Shown here: one piece after another, positions 36,555-47,961 of the stretch
Numbering within the stretch: position 1 is the stretch's first letter
Layout of the letters: the number at the start of each line of letters is the position of its first letter
Assembly (NCBI RefSeq): GCF_023806635.1
Contig: NZ_JAMTDQ010000023.1
Span: 87,724-151,723, forward strand
Direction: 5' to 3'
Source of the DNA: Accumulibacter sp.
GTDB taxonomy: Bacteria > Pseudomonadota > Gammaproteobacteria > Burkholderiales > Rhodocyclaceae
Length of the DNA stretch: 64,000 nucleotides
Made by a program: the position numbers and the translations under genes
The notes under the pieces: generated by a model
Told to the model about the DNA's origin: nothing
What the model saw: the letters and a program-made list of their open reading frames with translations, nothing else
Databases searched by the model: none

Positions 36555-36871
36555 GCTTCGGCTGACGAGCGGTCATCGCCGACCAGCGACTGTGGCAATC
36601 GATCGCCTGTGGCAACAACCTCGCTCCAAGGGTGGATTACTTCACGCGTGGCGAGGTCTTGGCGGGCTAAGCTGCAGACAGATCGGGAGGTCAAGGTGTC
36701 AGGAAAGCGGCAGCGCAGCCTCCCGGATCGGCCGGCTGAAGACTGGCTCACCGTCGTTCAGTCGGGTATGACCGGCCCGGTGCTTGCGAGGAGAACCTGC
36801 CAATGGCTTCAAACCCGTCGGGTGGACAGCAGTTTTAGAGGAAATTACTCACCTTTCGAACGGCTATTCGC

Positions 36872-36877
36872 TATAAT
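36872..36877 (+). promoter_or_regulatory. Consensus -10 element for the 115-residue protein gene
   Basis: A perfect TATAAT stands about 90 bases before the ATG at 36963, in a short AT-rich patch. No good -35 hexamer is present at 16-18 bases, so activation by another protein is possible. Confidence 0.5.
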
Positions 36878-36903
36878 ATGCTGCACTGCAACAGAAGCCT
36901 GCA

Positions 36904-36926
36904 GCGGGGCGGACGATCCGCCCCGC
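36904..36926 (+). repeat. GC-rich hairpin in the 5' leader
   Basis: GCGGGGCGG (36904-36912) pairs perfectly with CCGCCCCGC (36918-36926) around the loop ACGAT. It would form about 20 bases after the predicted transcription start and 36 bases before the ATG. There is no T run. It may stabilise the mRNA or control its translation. Confidence 0.5.
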
Positions 36927-36962
36927 GGGGTCGGGCAGCAACCGAACTTCAGGAGTACCACC

Positions 36963-37310
36963 ATGAAAGCACCGAAAATCCTGCCGTGGATCGCGCACCG
37001 CACCCGTATCAGCGAAGAGCTGGCGCTCAAGCTGTGGCGGCGGGCTGCCGGCGAGGCCGAAGTGATCGCCGGTTGCTGCACCAGTTCCGAATATCATCGC
37101 CTGGCGGTCGAACGTTTCATCGACTATGCGGAGGCAGAGGGCGACCGCTCGGTGGCCCGTGACGCGCTCGCCGCGAGAACCTGCGTCTCGTGGCTGCTGC
37201 GCCACCAGAACCGCATCTCGAAACTCAACCTGATCACGGCGCACAGCCTCGTCCGCCTTTGGCAGTCGCAGTGGGTGGAGATCTTCGGCCCGCAGCGGCA
37301 CGCCTTCTAG
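36963..37310 (+). CDS. Conserved-looking protein of unknown function
   Basis: A 115-residue predicted cytosolic protein beginning MKAPKILPWIAHRTRISEEL. It has one CC pair (AGCCTSSEYH), is rich in Trp and Arg, and ends IFGPQRHAF. It has no signal peptide or membrane segment. AGGAG lies 7 bases before the ATG at 36963. The good ribosome-binding site, clear -10 element and structured leader argue for a real, regulated gene. The family is not recognised. Confidence 0.75.
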   Translation: MKAPKILPWIAHRTRISEELALKLWRRAAGEAEVIAGCCTSSEYHRLAVERFIDYAEAEGDRSVARDALAARTCVSWLLRHQNRISKLNLITAHSLVRLWQSQWVEIFGPQRHAF

Positions 37311-37398
37311 CGGCAGGCGCCGCGCGGCCGCCCGATCCACCCGGCCTGGGCGCGCGTCGTCCGTCGCCGCTGCACCAGTCTGCGGCGGCGGGCGGGAC

Positions 37399-38349
37399 TC
37401 AGTTGCGAACGAGGCTCACCGGCGCGGGCGAAAGTGCGTTGCCGATTTCCGCGGCCAGGGCCGCTGCCTCGGCTTCGGAGGACAACGGTCCGAGCCGGAG
37501 CGCGTAGCGGTAGCCGCCCCCGGCTGCAGGCAGGGGCCTGATGCGGACGCCGTGGCCGGCAGCGCGCGCGCGGTCGTGGATCGCGAGCGCTTCTGCTTCG
37601 CCATCGACGGCAGCCACTTCTACCGACCAGCTGCCACGACGCGCAGTGCGCGTCGTGCGCGCGGGCCTCGACGCCGTCGCTGCCGGGCTCGCAGTCGCCG
37701 CCGCGGGCGGCATTCCCGTCTGTGCCGCCGACCACGCCAGCTGCGCCGCAGTGACCGTCTGCAGAACGGCCGGGCTGCCATCCTTTGCTGCCAGATAGCA
37801 ACTGCCTTCTTCGCTGACCTGCCGCGCTTCGTTGTCCGGCTGGAGCAGCGTGATGCGGCCCTCGAGCAGGCAGATGCGGTCGCCGGCGCCGTCGGCCGTG
37901 CCCCAGAGGTCGGTGCCACGGACGCTGGCCGTGAGCGTACCGACGCGCAGATTGACCGCCCGTTGCTGCAGGCTGCGCGCCAGATGGCCGGTGGTGAAGC
38001 GCACGGCGCCTTGCGGCACGTCGATCGCGGCGGTGAATACCTCCGGCTCGCGTACGCCGAGCGCATTCAGTTCGCAGTGCGTGTCAGCGGCGAGGCGCAG
38101 CACGCTGCCGTCGCGCAGGCGGACTTCGACGCGCGCATTGGCGCCGGTGAGCAGCCGGTCCCGGTTCTGCAGCGCGATACCCGCCCTTAGCTCCTGCCGC
38201 GAGCCCTGACGCTCCAGCCAGGCCGGCATGAGGACGCCGGCGACGACGGCGTCGGAACCCGAGCCGGACCCCGATGGCGCGGCGATCGACGTCAGGGCGC
38301 CGGCAAGCAGGCCGCAAGCGACGAGAGCGTGTAGGCGACTCCGGTTCAT
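37399..38349 (-). CDS. FecR-domain protein with C-terminal SPOR domain
   Basis: The 316-residue exported protein has a signal peptide (MNRSRLHALVACGLLAGALTS region), then a FecR-type beta domain: IALQNRDRLLTGANARVEVR, VRLRDGSVLRLAADTHCEL and TASVRGTDLWG. A Pro/Ala/Thr linker and a C-terminal SPOR-like repeat (SWSVEVAAVDGEAEALAI ... GYRYALRLGPLSSEAEAAAL) follow. SPOR domains bind denuded peptidoglycan; FecR domains here are of the stand-alone periplasmic kind, not the iron-sensor type. GAGGAG precedes the ATG at 38349. It is divergent from the ECF sigma gene and may belong to its regulon. Confidence 0.88.
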   Translation of the reverse strand: MNRSRLHALVACGLLAGALTSIAAPSGSGSGSDAVVAGVLMPAWLERQGSRQELRAGIALQNRDRLLTGANARVEVRLRDGSVLRLAADTHCELNALGVREPEVFTAAIDVPQGAVRFTTGHLARSLQQRAVNLRVGTLTASVRGTDLWGTADGAGDRICLLEGRITLLQPDNEARQVSEEGSCYLAAKDGSPAVLQTVTAAQLAWSAAQTGMPPAAATASPAATASRPARTTRTARRGSWSVEVAAVDGEAEALAIHDRARAAGHGVRIRPLPAAGGGYRYALRLGPLSSEAEAAALAAEIGNALSPAPVSLVRN

Positions 38350-38475
38350 GAGCTGCTCCTCGCGACGATGAAGCGGCGATTCTAGCACTGCCCGCGGCGA
38401 CTCCGTTGTGACGCGGCCGTGCCTCCCCGTGCCTCCGTGGCTTGCGTTTGCCGCCGCAGTGGCTAGACTGGCGCC

Positions 38476-39063
38476 ATGCAGACGGACTGGAGCGACGAAC
38501 GACTGATGCTGGCCTACCGCGCAGGCGACGCCGATGCCTTCACCATCCTCTATCGCCGCCATCGCGGCCCGCTCTACCGCTATCTGGTGCGGCAGTGCGG
38601 CAGTGCCGCCGAGGCCGATGAGTTGCACCAGGACGTCTGGTTGAAGGTGATCCATGCGCGCAGCCAGTACGAGCCGCTGGCGCGCTTCCCGACCTGGCTC
38701 TTCCGCATTGCCCGTCACCGCCTGATCGATCACTATCGCCAGCACGCCCGGCATCTGCTGGCGCAGCACGAGTCCGCCGCCGGCGAGGATGCCGAGGGGG
38801 GCGAGGAGTGGATCGAACGGTTGCCGGCAGCGAGCGAGGAAATGCCGCATGTCCTGCTCGAGCGCCACGATACGGCCCGCCGGATCAGCGTCGCGGTGGC
38901 CGAGTTGCCACCCCTGCAGCGCGAGGTCTTCCTGCTCGCCGAGGAGGGCCGCCTGACGCTGGACGAGATCGCGACCGTCACCGGTTGCGGTCGCGAAACG
39001 ACGAAGAGCCGCCTGCGCTATGCGCTGGGCAAGCTCCGCAAGAGCTTGCAGGATCTGCTATGA
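38476..39063 (+). CDS. ECF-type RNA polymerase sigma factor
   Basis: A 195-residue sigma-70-family protein with region 2 (FTILYRRHRGPLYRYLVRQ, QDVWLKVIHA, PTWLFRIARHRLIDHYR) and region 4 (LPPLQREVFLLAEEGRLTL, DEIATVTGCGRETTKSRLRY), and no region 1 or 3. This is the extracytoplasmic-function layout. The linker is unusually acidic (EDAEGGEEWIE). Its stop overlaps the ATG of the next gene (ATGA), typical of a sigma/anti-sigma pair. Confidence 0.93.
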   Translation: MQTDWSDERLMLAYRAGDADAFTILYRRHRGPLYRYLVRQCGSAAEADELHQDVWLKVIHARSQYEPLARFPTWLFRIARHRLIDHYRQHARHLLAQHESAAGEDAEGGEEWIERLPAASEEMPHVLLERHDTARRISVAVAELPPLQREVFLLAEEGRLTLDEIATVTGCGRETTKSRLRYALGKLRKSLQDLL

Positions 39064-39899
39064 GCGAGCCGCAAGAGGATTTCCAGGGCGATCCGCAAGT
39101 CTCCGCACTCTACCGGGAGCATGCCCATGCCGAGCCCCCGGCCACGGTCGACGGGTACGTTCTCGCGGCGGCGCGGGCGGCGGTGCGCGCACCGGCGAGC
39201 GTCGCGCAGCGCCACTGGTGGCAGCGCTGGCGAACTGGGCTGGCGCTGGCGACGACGCTGGCCTTGACCCTTACCCTGGCGCTGCTGCATGAGCGGCAGC
39301 CCGGCGACTTGCAGCGGGAGGCCGCGGTTACACCGCAGCCGGTGGCGCCGGGTGTCGCGCCGGCATCCGTCGCGCGCGACACTGCCGTGCCCGCAGCCCC
39401 GCCGACTGCCGTCGCTGGCGATGCCGTGGCTGCCGCCGGAAAGGCAGCGGTGGGCGTGCCGCCGAAGCTGCCGGCCAGGGAGGATCGCCTGGCTGCGCAG
39501 CGCGTGACGCCGGCGGCCGGCGAAGGCGTGCGGCCTGCGGCAGCCGGCGACGCGCCGCGCCAGGACGGCAGCCCGGCCACCGCCCCGGAGGCGGCTCCGG
39601 GATCGGCGTCACCCAGGGCGAGGGAAGGCAGCACGGTTGCGGGCACCGCTGCCACCGCCGCGGCAGCGGCAGCGGCGAGCGCGGAGCAGGAGGCCGCCGC
39701 CGGACCGGCGTCGGCCGCGCGCCAGCAGCCGAGGGCAGTGGCCCCTTCTCGCGCCGGGATTGCGCGCAGTGCCGACGCCTGGCTCGACGAGATTCGCGCC
39801 TTGCGTCGCGCGGGTCACGGCGCCGAAGCGGCGAAGCAGCTGGCCGACTTTCGTCTTGCCCATCCGGACTACCCGCTGCCCGAGGAATTTCGCCAGTGA
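39060..39899 (+). CDS. Probable membrane-anchored anti-sigma partner
   Basis: A 279-residue protein, translationally coupled to the sigma gene. The N-terminal about 60 cytosolic residues are followed by a single membrane helix (LALATTLALTLTLALL), an Ala/Pro-rich periplasmic stretch and a C-terminal helical segment (ADAWLDEIRALRRAGHGAEA) resembling half a TPR. The zinc-binding HxxxCxxC of classical anti-sigma factors is absent. Membrane topology and gene position support an anti-sigma role, but this is inference. Confidence 0.65.
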   Translation: MSEPQEDFQGDPQVSALYREHAHAEPPATVDGYVLAAARAAVRAPASVAQRHWWQRWRTGLALATTLALTLTLALLHERQPGDLQREAAVTPQPVAPGVAPASVARDTAVPAAPPTAVAGDAVAAAGKAAVGVPPKLPAREDRLAAQRVTPAAGEGVRPAAAGDAPRQDGSPATAPEAAPGSASPRAREGSTVAGTAATAAAAAAASAEQEAAAGPASAARQQPRAVAPSRAGIARSADAWLDEIRALRRAGHGAEAAKQLADFRLAHPDYPLPEEFRQ

Positions 39900-39961
39900 C
39901 TTGACCCCGCATGGCGGTCGGCGACGTTTACACCGTCACCAAACCCACCCAGGAGACCGTC

Positions 39962-40762
39962 ATGAACAGATTCGCCACCCTGCTTGCCGCCCTGCCATTG
40001 GCAGGATGCCTGAGTATCGCCGACGCCGGCGCCCTGGTCGACATCAGCGTCGTCGATCGCCGGACCGGCGAGCGGCTCGAGGTCCACCGCCACCAGGGCC
40101 GCCTCTACGTGGCTGGCACGCCCGGCAGCGGCTATGCCGTCCAGCTGCACAACCGGACTGCCGGGCGCCTGCTGACGGTCCTTTCGGTCGACGGCGTCAA
40201 CGCCATCAGCGGCGAGACCGCGGCGACATCGCAGTCCGGCTACGTTCTCGCGCCGGGGCAGTCGACCGAGGTTGCCGGCTGGCGCAAGAGCATGGACGAG
40301 GTCGCAGCCTTCTACTTCACCAGCCTCGCCGACAGCTATGCCGCTCGTACCGATCGGCCACGCCATGTCGGCGTGATTGCCGTCGCCGTGTTCCGCGAGG
40401 GTATCGCGCCGGCGCCGGCAGTGGCGCGGCCGTCGCGCGACAACGACGCTGACGCCCTGGGCGGGAGCGCGTCGACCGGAGCGGCAGCCAGGGCGGCACC
40501 CGCTGCCGAAGCAGCAGCCGACGAGGCAGCCCGGGGCAGGCAGAAGGAGACCAGCCGTCTCGGCACGGGGCACGGCGAGCGCCTCAGCGCGCCGACGCAG
40601 TACACCGATTTCCGTCGGGCCACCGACCATCCGGCCGAGATCGTCAGCATCCACTACGACAGCCGTGCGCGCCTGCTTGCCCAGGGCATCATCCCGCGGC
40701 CACGCCAGTTGCCGCAGCCGAACCCGTTCCCGGGCGGCTTTGCTCCGGATCCGCGAAGCTGA
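39962..40762 (+). CDS. Exported protein of unknown function, third gene of the ECF module
   Basis: A 266-residue protein with a signal peptide; LAGC at residues 13-16 could be a lipobox, or cleavage may occur after SIADAGA. A beta-rich domain (VDISVVDRRTGERLEVHRHQ, YAVQLHNRTAGRLLTVLSVD) precedes an Ala-rich middle and a Pro-rich end. GGAG lies before the ATG at 39962. It follows the anti-sigma-like gene by 62 bases and is probably in its transcript. Function is unknown. Confidence 0.75.
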   Translation: MNRFATLLAALPLAGCLSIADAGALVDISVVDRRTGERLEVHRHQGRLYVAGTPGSGYAVQLHNRTAGRLLTVLSVDGVNAISGETAATSQSGYVLAPGQSTEVAGWRKSMDEVAAFYFTSLADSYAARTDRPRHVGVIAVAVFREGIAPAPAVARPSRDNDADALGGSASTGAAARAAPAAEAAADEAARGRQKETSRLGTGHGERLSAPTQYTDFRRATDHPAEIVSIHYDSRARLLAQGIIPRPRQLPQPNPFPGGFAPDPRS

Positions 40763-40854
40763 GAGCTCCTGTCGCGCCCGGCGGCCGGCCAGCCTGCAGA
40801 TCGGTGGCGCGGCGTGGCGCGGCGGGCAGCGGGGGAGGAGGAGGGCGATGCGCG

Positions 40855-43514
<2,660 letters not shown>

Positions 43515-43533
43515 GACCGCGAGGAACCCTGCC

Positions 43534-44046
43534 ATGCCCGCCGCCCTGCGCTTCCTCGTCCTGCTCGCCGCTGGCTCGCTGCTCGCTGCCTGCGGTTTCC
43601 AATTGCGCGGTTCCTACTCGTTTCCCTTCGAAAGCCTGTATCTTTCGGTTGCCGACCACTCGGTGATCGGCGCCCAGCTCAGGCGATCGATCAAGGCGTC
43701 GAACCCGAACCTGCTGGTGGCGACCGCGAGCGAAGCGCAGGTCATCTTCGTTCCGGGAGCCGAGTATCGTGACCGCGTGATCCTGACCGTCGCGGGTACC
43801 GGCCGCGTCAGTGAGCTGCGCCTGCGCTATCTCTTTCCCTACCGGTTGACCGACAACAAGGGCCGCGACGTCGTGCCGCCGGGCAGCGTCGAGCTGGTGC
43901 GCGACCTCACCTACGACGATTCGCAGGTGCTTGCGAAGCAGCAGGAAGAGTCACTGCTCTGGCGCGACATGGAGCTGGATCTGGTGCAACAGCTGATGCG
44001 TCGCCTGGCGGCGGCCAAGCCGGTGTTCGTGGACGCCGGCACGTAG
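43534..44046 (+). CDS. lptE: LPS-assembly lipoprotein LptE
   Basis: The 170-residue lipoprotein (lipobox LLAACGFQLRG) is the plug and chaperone of the outer-membrane LPS translocon LptD. Its position between leuS and holA is the standard one, and GFQLRGSYSFPFESLYLS is the typical mature start. GAGGA precedes the ATG at 43534. It starts 19 bases after leuS and ends 10 bases before holA. Confidence 0.95.
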   Translation: MPAALRFLVLLAAGSLLAACGFQLRGSYSFPFESLYLSVADHSVIGAQLRRSIKASNPNLLVATASEAQVIFVPGAEYRDRVILTVAGTGRVSELRLRYLFPYRLTDNKGRDVVPPGSVELVRDLTYDDSQVLAKQQEESLLWRDMELDLVQQLMRRLAAAKPVFVDAGT

Positions 44047-44056
44047 GGCTTGCGGC

Positions 44057-45061
44057 GTGCAGCTCAAGGGCGAACAACTGGCTGCCCACCTCGCCCGCGA
44101 ACTGCAGGCCGTCTATCTTGTCCACGGCGACGAAGCTCTGCTGGTCATCGAGGCGTCGGACGCGATCCGTGCTGCCGCCCGTCGTCAGGGCTTCGACGAA
44201 CGCAAGGTGCTCATCGCCATCGCCGGTTTCAACTGGAACGAGCTGCATCACGCGGCCGGCAGCATGTCGCTGTTCGGCGGCCGGACGCTGCTCGACCTGC
44301 GCATCCCGGGCGGCAAGCCGGGGCGCGAGGGTAGCCTGGCGCTGCAGGAGTATTGCGCGCGTCCGTCACCCGATTCGCTGTTGCTGGTGAGCATGATCGG
44401 CGTCGAATGGCGGGAGGAGAAGTCCGCCTGGATGGCTGCCGTCGCCTCTGCCGGCGTCGTCGTCAAGCTGCTCGCACCTGGTCCTGCCGAGCTGCCCGGC
44501 TGGCTCGCCGGCCGCCTTGGACGGCAGCAGCAGAGCGCTGATGCCGCCGGTCTGCGTTTCATTGCCGAGCGGGTCGAGGGCAACCTGCTGGCGGCCCATC
44601 AGGAGATCCTCAAGCTCGGCGTGCTCTACCCGGAAGGCCGGCTGAGCCTGGAACAGATTCGCGACGCCGTGCTCGACGTCGCCCGCTACGACCTCGACGC
44701 CTTGCGCGAAGCACTCCTGAGTGGCGATGTGGCACGCCTGACGCGCACTCTTGATGGCCTGCAGCAGGAAGGCGAGGCGCCGCCGCTGATCCTCTGGGCC
44801 TTCACCGAGGAGGTGCGGGCACTGGCGCAGGTGTGCGCCGGTCTCGAACGGGGTCAGGCGCTCGACGGGCTGCTGCGCGAAGCGCGCGTCTGGGGGCCGC
44901 GACAGGCGCCGTTCCGGCGGGCGGTGCAGCGGATGCGGGCGGCGCAGGCAAGCTCCGCCCTGCAGCACGCCGCGCGCATCGACCGGATGATCAAGGGGGT
45001 CGCGCGGGGAGACGTGTGGGACGAATTCCGGCAACTGGCGCTGCGGCTCGTCGCTGCGTGA
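44057..45061 (+). CDS. holA: DNA polymerase III subunit delta
   Basis: The 334-residue delta subunit of the clamp loader, which opens the beta clamp. Landmarks are the N-terminal LQAVYLVHGDEALLVIEASD, SMSLFGGRTLLDLRIPGGKP and the C-terminal RYDLDALREALLSGD. The start is GTG at 44057. Only 10 bases separate it from lptE. Confidence 0.95.
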   Translation: MQLKGEQLAAHLARELQAVYLVHGDEALLVIEASDAIRAAARRQGFDERKVLIAIAGFNWNELHHAAGSMSLFGGRTLLDLRIPGGKPGREGSLALQEYCARPSPDSLLLVSMIGVEWREEKSAWMAAVASAGVVVKLLAPGPAELPGWLAGRLGRQQQSADAAGLRFIAERVEGNLLAAHQEILKLGVLYPEGRLSLEQIRDAVLDVARYDLDALREALLSGDVARLTRTLDGLQQEGEAPPLILWAFTEEVRALAQVCAGLERGQALDGLLREARVWGPRQAPFRRAVQRMRAAQASSALQHAARIDRMIKGVARGDVWDEFRQLALRLVAA

Positions 45062-45110
45062 GCGGCAGGCGGCTGCGGTGGTTCGCAGCCTGCCGGCGAG
45101 CCTGCGCTTC

Positions 45111-45371
45111 TCAGCCGCCGGCCGGTGGGTCGCCGGGAGACGGGTCGGCGCCCGCAGCGTCCGGAGCCAGGTGTTCCCAGGTGCAATCATCACGGCTCTG
45201 ATGCCGGACATCACTGAGGCCGTGGCTGTCCTCGCCGCGTACCAGACACTCGCCGGCGCAATCATCGGCAATGACGACCAGTCGCAGTTCGGTATCGACC
45301 CGTCGCTCGCCGTCCCAGTAGCTGCAGGTGGCACAGACTTTGGCCTCGGCGGGCAGGATCAGCTTCTTCAT
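45111..45371 (-). CDS. Small cysteine-rich protein
   Basis: An 86-residue protein with cysteine groups CATCSYWDGER near the N-terminus, CAGEC in the middle and DDCTWEH near the end; these could bind a metal or a cluster. GGAG precedes the ATG at 45371. It is divergent from proA and convergent with holA. I do not recognise the family. Confidence 0.7.
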   Translation of the reverse strand: MKKLILPAEAKVCATCSYWDGERRVDTELRLVVIADDCAGECLVRGEDSHGLSDVRHQSRDDCTWEHLAPDAAGADPSPGDPPAGG

Positions 45372-45452
45372 GGTCGCTCCGGGCAAGAGAGGGGACGGCG
45401 GCTGGTGACAACGACGATGGTCCTGAGAGTGCGCCTGGCACCAGAGGTTCCG

Positions 45453-45483
45453 TTGACGTTTGCCGACGTGCGCTGGCTATAAT
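45453..45483 (+). promoter_or_regulatory. Sigma-70 promoter of proA
   Basis: TTGACG (45453-45458) and a perfect TATAAT (45478-45483) with a slightly long 19-base spacer. Transcription would start near 45490, about 20 bases before the ATG at 45511. Confidence 0.6.
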
Positions 45484-45510
45484 CGATCCTTGCCGATGAC
45501 AGAGGGCGAG

Positions 45511-46767
45511 ATGGATATCGAGAACTATGTGCAGCAGGTGGGCCGTGAGGCGCGTGCCGCGTCGCGCATCATCGCACGTGCCGACAGCAATGCCAAGAAC
45601 CAGGCACTGCGCGCGATCGCCGCCGCGATCCGCCGCGAGAGCGAGGCGCTCGTCGCCGCCAATCGGCAGGACGTGGACGCCGCCCGCGCCGCCGGCCTGG
45701 AAGCGGCGCTGCTCGACCGCCTGACGCTCTCGCCGCAGGGTGTGGCGGCGATGGCGGAGGGCGTCGAGCAGGTTGCCGCACTGCCCGATCCGGTTGGTGA
45801 GATCAGCGAGTTGCGCCGGCGGCCGAGTGGCATCCAGGTCGGCCGCATGCGCGTGCCGCTGGGCGTCATCGGCATCATCTACGAGGCGCGGCCGAACGTC
45901 ACCGCCGATGCCGCGGCGTTGTGCCTCAAGTCGGGCAATGCGTCGATCCTGCGTGGCGGCTCGGAAGCGATCCGCTGCAACCAGGCGATCGCCGCGCTGG
46001 TCCACGAGGGCCTCGCCAGCGCCGGCCTGCCGGGCAGCGTGGTGCAGGTCATCTCGACCACCGACCGCGCCGTCGTCGGTCACCTGATCCGCATGCGCGA
46101 GCATGTCGACGTGATCGTGCCGCGCGGCGGCAAGGGACTGGTCGCGCGTCTGCTGGCCGAAGCCAGGGTGCCGATGATCCAGCATCTGGACGGCAACTGC
46201 CATGTCTATGTCGATGACGAGGCCGATCCCGGGCAGGCGCTGCGCATCGTCGAGAATGCCAAGACGCAGCGCTACGGCACCTGCAACACCGCCGAGTCGC
46301 TGCTCATCGCACGCTCTCTGGCCGGCCGGCTGCTGCCGCCGATCGCTGCCATGCTGACGCGCAAGGGGGTCGAGATACGTGGCTGCCCGGAGACCAGGGC
46401 ACTGGTTGGCGAGGCGTCGGCGGCAAGCGAGGAGGACTACGCCAGCGAGTTCCTGGCGCCGATCATCTCGGTGCGGGTGGTCGACGGCATCGGGCAGGCG
46501 ATCGAGCACATCAATCACTACGGCTCGCACCACACCGACGCGATCGTCACCGAGAATTACAGTGCGGCAATGCGCTTCCTGCGCGAAGTCGATTCGGCCT
46601 CGGTGATGGTCAATGCCTCGACGCGCTTTGCCGACGGCTTCGAGTACGGTCTCGGCGCCGAGATCGGCATCTCCACCGACAAGATTCACGCCCGCGGTCC
46701 GGTTGGCCTCGAGGGGTTGACGAGCCAGAAGTGGATCGTCCTGGGCCACGGCGAGGTGCGTGGCTGA
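45511..46767 (+). CDS. proA: Glutamate-5-semialdehyde dehydrogenase
   Basis: The 418-residue NADPH-dependent enzyme reduces glutamyl-5-phosphate to the semialdehyde in proline synthesis. It carries the catalytic Cys in [11 protein letters not shown], the [20 protein letters not shown] motif and [11 protein letters not shown]. The ATG at 45511 gives the family's length and has GAGGG upstream; an ATG at 45496 lies too near the promoter. proB is not adjacent. Confidence 0.97.
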   Translation: MDIENYVQQVGREARAASRIIARADSNAKNQALRAIAAAIRRESEALVAANRQDVDAARAAGLEAALLDRLTLSPQGVAAMAEGVEQVAALPDPVGEISELRRRPSGIQVGRMRVPLGVIGIIYEARPNVTADAAALCLKSGNASILRGGSEAIRCNQAIAALVHEGLASAGLPGSVVQVISTTDRAVVGHLIRMREHVDVIVPRGGKGLVARLLAEARVPMIQHLDGNCHVYVDDEADPGQALRIVENAKTQRYGTCNTAESLLIARSLAGRLLPPIAAMLTRKGVEIRGCPETRALVGEASAASEEDYASEFLAPIISVRVVDGIGQAIEHINHYGSHHTDAIVTENYSAAMRFLREVDSASVMVNASTRFADGFEYGLGAEIGISTDKIHARGPVGLEGLTSQKWIVLGHGEVRG

Positions 46768-46788
46768 AGCCGATGCGAAGCCTTTCCT

Positions 46789-46813
46789 GTCGCCGGCAGC
46801 GCCTGCCGGCGAC
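46789..46813. repeat. First hairpin after proA
   Basis: GTCGCCGGCA and TGCCGGCGAC form a perfect 10-bp stem with a 5-base loop, 21 bases past the proA stop. No T run follows. Confidence 0.6.
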
Positions 46814-46816
46814 AAC

Positions 46817-46853
46817 GCGGTGGCGGCAGGCGGATGCCGCCACCGCTTCTTCC
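46817..46853 (+). terminator. Second hairpin after proA, probable terminator
   Basis: GCGGTGGCGGCA (46817-46828) and TGCCGCCACCGC (46835-46846) form a perfect 12-bp stem with a 6-base loop, followed by the pyrimidine-rich TTCTTCC. It starts three bases after the previous hairpin. Together the pair probably ends proA transcription. Confidence 0.6.
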
Positions 46854-46903
46854 CCTGACCGCCGAATCAGCCTGTTCAGCCTCTGGCAGGCCAAGGAGAC
46901 GAC

Positions 46904-47476
46904 ATGAAACACCTGCTTCTGGCGGCCGTTGCCGCCCTTGCGTTCAACCTTGCCAGCGCCGTCGAAGTCGCTGGCGTCAAGTTCGAGGACAAGTCGCACG
47001 TCGGCGCTGCCGATCTCGTGGTCAATGGCGCCGGCCTGCGCAAGAAGGCGGTGTTCAAGGTGTATGCGATGGCGCTCTACCTGCCCGAGAAGCGCGGCGA
47101 CGCCGATGCGGTGCTGGCCGCCAAGGGTGGCAAGCGGGTGGCGATCACCCTGCTGCGCGATCTCTCGGCACAGCAGTTCGTCGAAGCGCTGCAGGAAGGC
47201 ATGGCGAACAATCATTCGGAAGCCGAGATGGCGGGTCTCAAGGATCGCCTGAAGCAGTTCTCGGACAGCCTGCTGGCGGCCGGTGAAGCGAAGACCGGCA
47301 CCGTGGTCCTGATCGACTGGTTGCCGGAGAGCGGCACGCGGCTGACGGTCAATGGACAGGTCAAGGGCAAGGACATTGCCGGCGAGGATTTCTACCGCGC
47401 GCTGCTGAAGATCTGGCTCGGCAGCAAGCCGGTGCAGGACGATCTCAAGCAGGCGCTGCTCGGCAAGGCATCCTGA
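46904..47476 (+). CDS. Chalcone-isomerase-like exported protein
   Basis: A 190-residue protein with a signal peptide (MKHLLLAAVAALAFNLASA) and the chalcone isomerase-like fold seen in many bacteria: VEVAGVKFEDKSHV, NGAGLRKKAVFKVYAMALYL, LRDLSAQQFVEALQEGM and FYRALLKIWLGSKPV. Bacterial members are periplasmic, and their function is generally unknown; true chalcone isomerase activity is unlikely. It is followed six bases later by the alkyltransferase gene. Confidence 0.92.
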   Translation: MKHLLLAAVAALAFNLASAVEVAGVKFEDKSHVGAADLVVNGAGLRKKAVFKVYAMALYLPEKRGDADAVLAAKGGKRVAITLLRDLSAQQFVEALQEGMANNHSEAEMAGLKDRLKQFSDSLLAAGEAKTGTVVLIDWLPESGTRLTVNGQVKGKDIAGEDFYRALLKIWLGSKPVQDDLKQALLGKAS

Positions 47477-47481
47477 GCGCG

Positions 47482-47961
47482 ATGAGCGCCGCCGGCCCTT
47501 CGCCCTGGCAGGCGGTGATCGCGGCGCCGGGTTTCAGGCTCGGCGTACGTTGCGACGAAGTGGCGCTGCACGGCATCGTCTTCCTGCCGCCGGGCCCCGT
47601 GCAAGCGCCCGGCAACGCACTGGCCGCGGCGGCGGCGAGGCAGCTGGCGGCTTACCTGGCGGACCCGGAGTACGCTTTCGCGCTGCCGTTGCTGCCGCTC
47701 GGAACGCCCTTCCAGCGGCGAGTCTGGCAGCGGATCGCCGCCATTCCGGTGCACCAGACGCGCAGCTATGGCGACATCGCCCGCGACCTCGGCAGCGCGG
47801 CGCGCGCCGTCGGTCAGGCCTGCGGCCGCAATCCCTACCCGGTGGTCGTTCCGTGTCATCGCGTGCTCGCTGCCGCCTATGGCCTCGGCGGCTTTGCCCG
47901 GCAGCGCGACGGCCACCTGCTCGACGTCAAGCGCTGGCTGTTGGCGCATGAAGCCCGCTGA
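47482..47961 (+). CDS. ogt: Methylated-DNA-protein-cysteine methyltransferase
   Basis: A 159-residue suicidal repair protein that moves O6-alkyl groups from guanine to its own cysteine. The active-site motif PCHRV (Cys125) and the helix-turn-helix VWQRIAAIPVHQTRSYGDIA are intact. Its last 14 bases overlap xerD, and its stop codon lies at the left edge of the 9-bp repeat array. Confidence 0.94.
   Translation: MSAAGPSPWQAVIAAPGFRLGVRCDEVALHGIVFLPPGPVQAPGNALAAAAARQLAAYLADPEYAFALPLLPLGTPFQRRVWQRIAAIPVHQTRSYGDIARDLGSAARAVGQACGRNPYPVVVPCHRVLAAAYGLGGFARQRDGHLLDVKRWLLAHEAR

Larger units (their letters stand above)
36555..36962. other. Region upstream of the 115-residue protein gene
   Basis: A 408-base stretch. 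An open frame from 36609 continues into the next gene, but its N-terminal part has no protein-like features. It holds the -10 element at 36872 and the hairpin at 36904-36926 described separately; otherwise nothing is seen. Confidence 0.4.

Noticed and set aside
36609-36962. N-terminal extension of the 115-residue protein
   Set aside because: The frame is open, but the strong AGGAG and promoter lie just before the ATG at 36963, and the extension has no protein-like features.
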